DNA from: Exiguobacterium sp. J17977
GTDB lineage: Bacteria; Bacillota; Bacilli; Exiguobacteriales; Exiguobacteriaceae
Assembly: GCF_018616375.1 (NCBI RefSeq)
Contig: NZ_JAEQBB010000003.1
Span: forward strand, 186,001-250,000
Direction of reading: 5' to 3'
Length of the DNA stretch: 64,000 nt
Below, piece by piece: positions 63,113 through 64,000 of the stretch. Below the pieces are notes generated by a model. The model was not told the origin of the DNA. It searched no databases and saw only the letters and a list, made by a program, of their open reading frames with translations. Within the stretch, counting starts at the first letter, position 1; every line of letters begins with the position of its first letter. A program made the translations under genes and the position numbers.

Positions 63113-63680
63113 TAAATAGACGCGGATTTGCGCGGATATAGCGGATGAAGGCATACAGTCCGACGCCGATGGCGACATACGGCAAGAACCCGTGGGTGAC
63201 TTCGCCGATGTGACGCCAATTGCTGCCGAGCATCATCCCGAGTTTGACGAACACAAACGACCAGACGCCGAAGACGATAACGGTCACCGTCAAAAACTTC
63301 CGGAATGACAAGCGCATGACGCCGGCGCTGACGGCGAACAGCTGGCGCCAAATGACGCTCAGACAGACGATCCAGGCGCCATATGTCTCGAACCACGTCT
63401 CGGCGCGTTGTTGCTTCGCTTCACTGATCCGAAATGACTTATAGAGCCGAAGGGCGACAGGACGACCGCCATAGCGGCCAATCCAATAGAGAATGACTTG
63501 ACTGAGGACGAACGCCGACCACGCGAGGAGGAAGACGAGCAGGAACGAGACGTCGAGAGAACCAATCAAATGGCCGCCGTAGGCGAGCACGAGCTCGTTC
63601 GGGATGAATTGAATGAAGATGCCGAGCGGGACGCTGAAGACGCCGCAACCGAGCAACAGTTGTTCAAAGAAATGCCACAT
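63099..63680 (-). CDS. DedA family membrane protein
   Basis: 193-aa protein with four or five membrane helices and DedA/SNARE-associated features: a re-entrant N-terminal segment (GVFSVPLGIFIQFIPNELVLAYGG in part FIPNELVLAYGG, with the conserved Glu) and GAWIVCLSVIWRQLFAVSAGVMRLSFRKF (key R and G residues of the F/Y-x-R-x-x-P..G-x..M motif, with Pro replaced). DedA proteins scramble or flip lipids such as undecaprenyl phosphate. The start is ATG 63680 after GGAAAGGAGGGG; the longer frame upstream lacks an RBS. Confidence 0.8.
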   Translation of the reverse strand: MWHFFEQLLLGCGVFSVPLGIFIQFIPNELVLAYGGHLIGSLDVSFLLVFLLAWSAFVLSQVILYWIGRYGGRPVALRLYKSFRISEAKQQRAETWFETYGAWIVCLSVIWRQLFAVSAGVMRLSFRKFLTVTVIVFGVWSFVFVKLGMMLGSNWRHIGEVTHGFLPYVAIGVGLYAFIRYIRANPRLFKKSA

Positions 63681-63760
63681 GACCGTCCCCTCCTTTCCAA
63701 ATTTTGTACGGTCTTTGTTCCATCCATCAGTATAACGGACATGAGCCGAAAGCAAAAGAA

Positions 63761-63786
63761 AAGATGTCACGTATTTGTGACATCTT
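63761..63786 (-). terminator. Terminator of niaR
   Basis: AAGATGTCAC (63761-63770)/GTGACATCTT (63777-63786); on the minus strand followed by TTCTTTT. Confidence 0.85.
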
Positions 63787-64000
63787 AGTCGAGCTCGGAG
63801 ACGAGAACGCCGAGTCGCTCGAGTTCCGAGACGGCGGCATCGATGGCGTCCTCGCTATCGGCCTCGAGCGTGTGGATATGCAAGCCACCCGTCAAATGCG
63901 ACAGCGGGGCGGCCTGATTCGCCTCGATTCGTTCGAGGAAGGCACGGACGTCGCGACGACTCTTCACCATCATCTGACCCGTCAACGAACCGTAAACCGG
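63785..64000 (-). CDS. niaR: Nicotinate-responsive repressor NiaR (3H domain), C-terminal part
   Basis: The last ~71 residues of a 3H-domain protein; the frame runs off the window end. HPVYG-like text appears as PVYGSL at the edge, then MMVKSRRDVRAF, PLSHLTGGLHIHTLEA with the histidines that bind metal in 3H domains, and a short C-terminus. NiaR (YrxA) represses NAD-synthesis and niacin-uptake genes in Bacilli and lies near obg/pheA in B. subtilis, in agreement. The apparent TTG start at 63985 is internal to the domain and not the real start. Confidence 0.85.
   Translation of the reverse strand, partial: PVYGSLTGQMMVKSRRDVRAFLERIEANQAAPLSHLTGGLHIHTLEADSEDAIDAAVSELERLGVLVSELD

Noticed and set aside
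1-64000. CRISPR arrays, insertion sequences, prophage, rRNA, additional tRNAs
   Set aside because: No regularly spaced repeats, transposase or integrase-like proteins, phage structural genes or rRNA-like sequence were seen; the only tRNA found is the split tRNA-Arg.

Overview
The window is chromosomal DNA from a Gram-positive bacterium of the class Bacilli, most probably an Exiguobacterium. The gene order tig-clpX-lonA-engB-hemA..hemL-valS-folC-(prepilin peptidase)-maf-radC-mreBCD-minCD-rplU-prp-rpmA-spo0B-obg matches the Bacillus subtilis backbone. The differences are those of a non-sporulating relative: no lonB, no hemX, no spoIIB, a shortened Spo0B, and an RNase E/G gene that B. subtilis lacks. 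Base composition looks moderate (about half GC by eye) and codon use is even, apart from a few AT-rich patches noted below. I see no prophage, insertion sequence, CRISPR array or rRNA.

Layout. 1-2.2 kb: 3' half of an Mrp cation/proton antiporter operon (mrpD' E F G). 2.2-6.6 kb: a flavin disulfide-reductase-like gene, uvrC coupled to an AadA-like nucleotidyltransferase, and yslB. 6.7-13.6 kb: CcpA-type cre site and sdhCAB, a thioesterase, HPr, then murI-rph-rdgB-ysnB. 13.6-14.0 kb: a tRNA-Arg(UCU) gene split by a 286-nt group I intron in the anticodon loop. 14.1-20.9 kb: ysoA, tig, clpX (with a structured 5' leader), lonA, engB. 21-27.6 kb: an AI-2E family transporter and the haem genes hemA/hemCDBL. 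27.6-30.6 kb: valine T-box and valS. 30.6-34 kb: a lipoprotein, an orphan, and a minus-strand operon of selO plus three tiny membrane proteins. 34-35.3 kb: folC.

35.3-48.9 kb is the main accessory region: a type IV pilus system at the position where B. subtilis has comC. A minus-strand operon encodes three minor-pilin or tip-like proteins. A divergent plus-strand operon encodes a VanW/peptidoglycan-binding membrane protein, PilB (with an MshEN domain of the kind that binds c-di-GMP), PilT, PilC, a major prepilin with an AT-rich variable half, prepilin peptidase, a PilM-PilN fusion and PilO. Together they could make a retractile pilus: PilB/PilT motors on the PilC platform, PilM-N/PilO alignment, PilD processing of the prepilins.

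49-63.9 kb: maf-radC, an AT-rich island with an orphan membrane gene and a DUF2785 gene, mreBCD-minCD, rng, the L21 autoregulatory leader with rplU-prp-rpmA, spo0B-obg, a CNNM/CBS membrane protein, a NIPSNAP-Nudix fusion, a DedA-like protein and the 3' end of niaR. The items most worth checking are the intron-split tRNA, the clpX leader and the pilus cluster with its PilM-PilN fusion.
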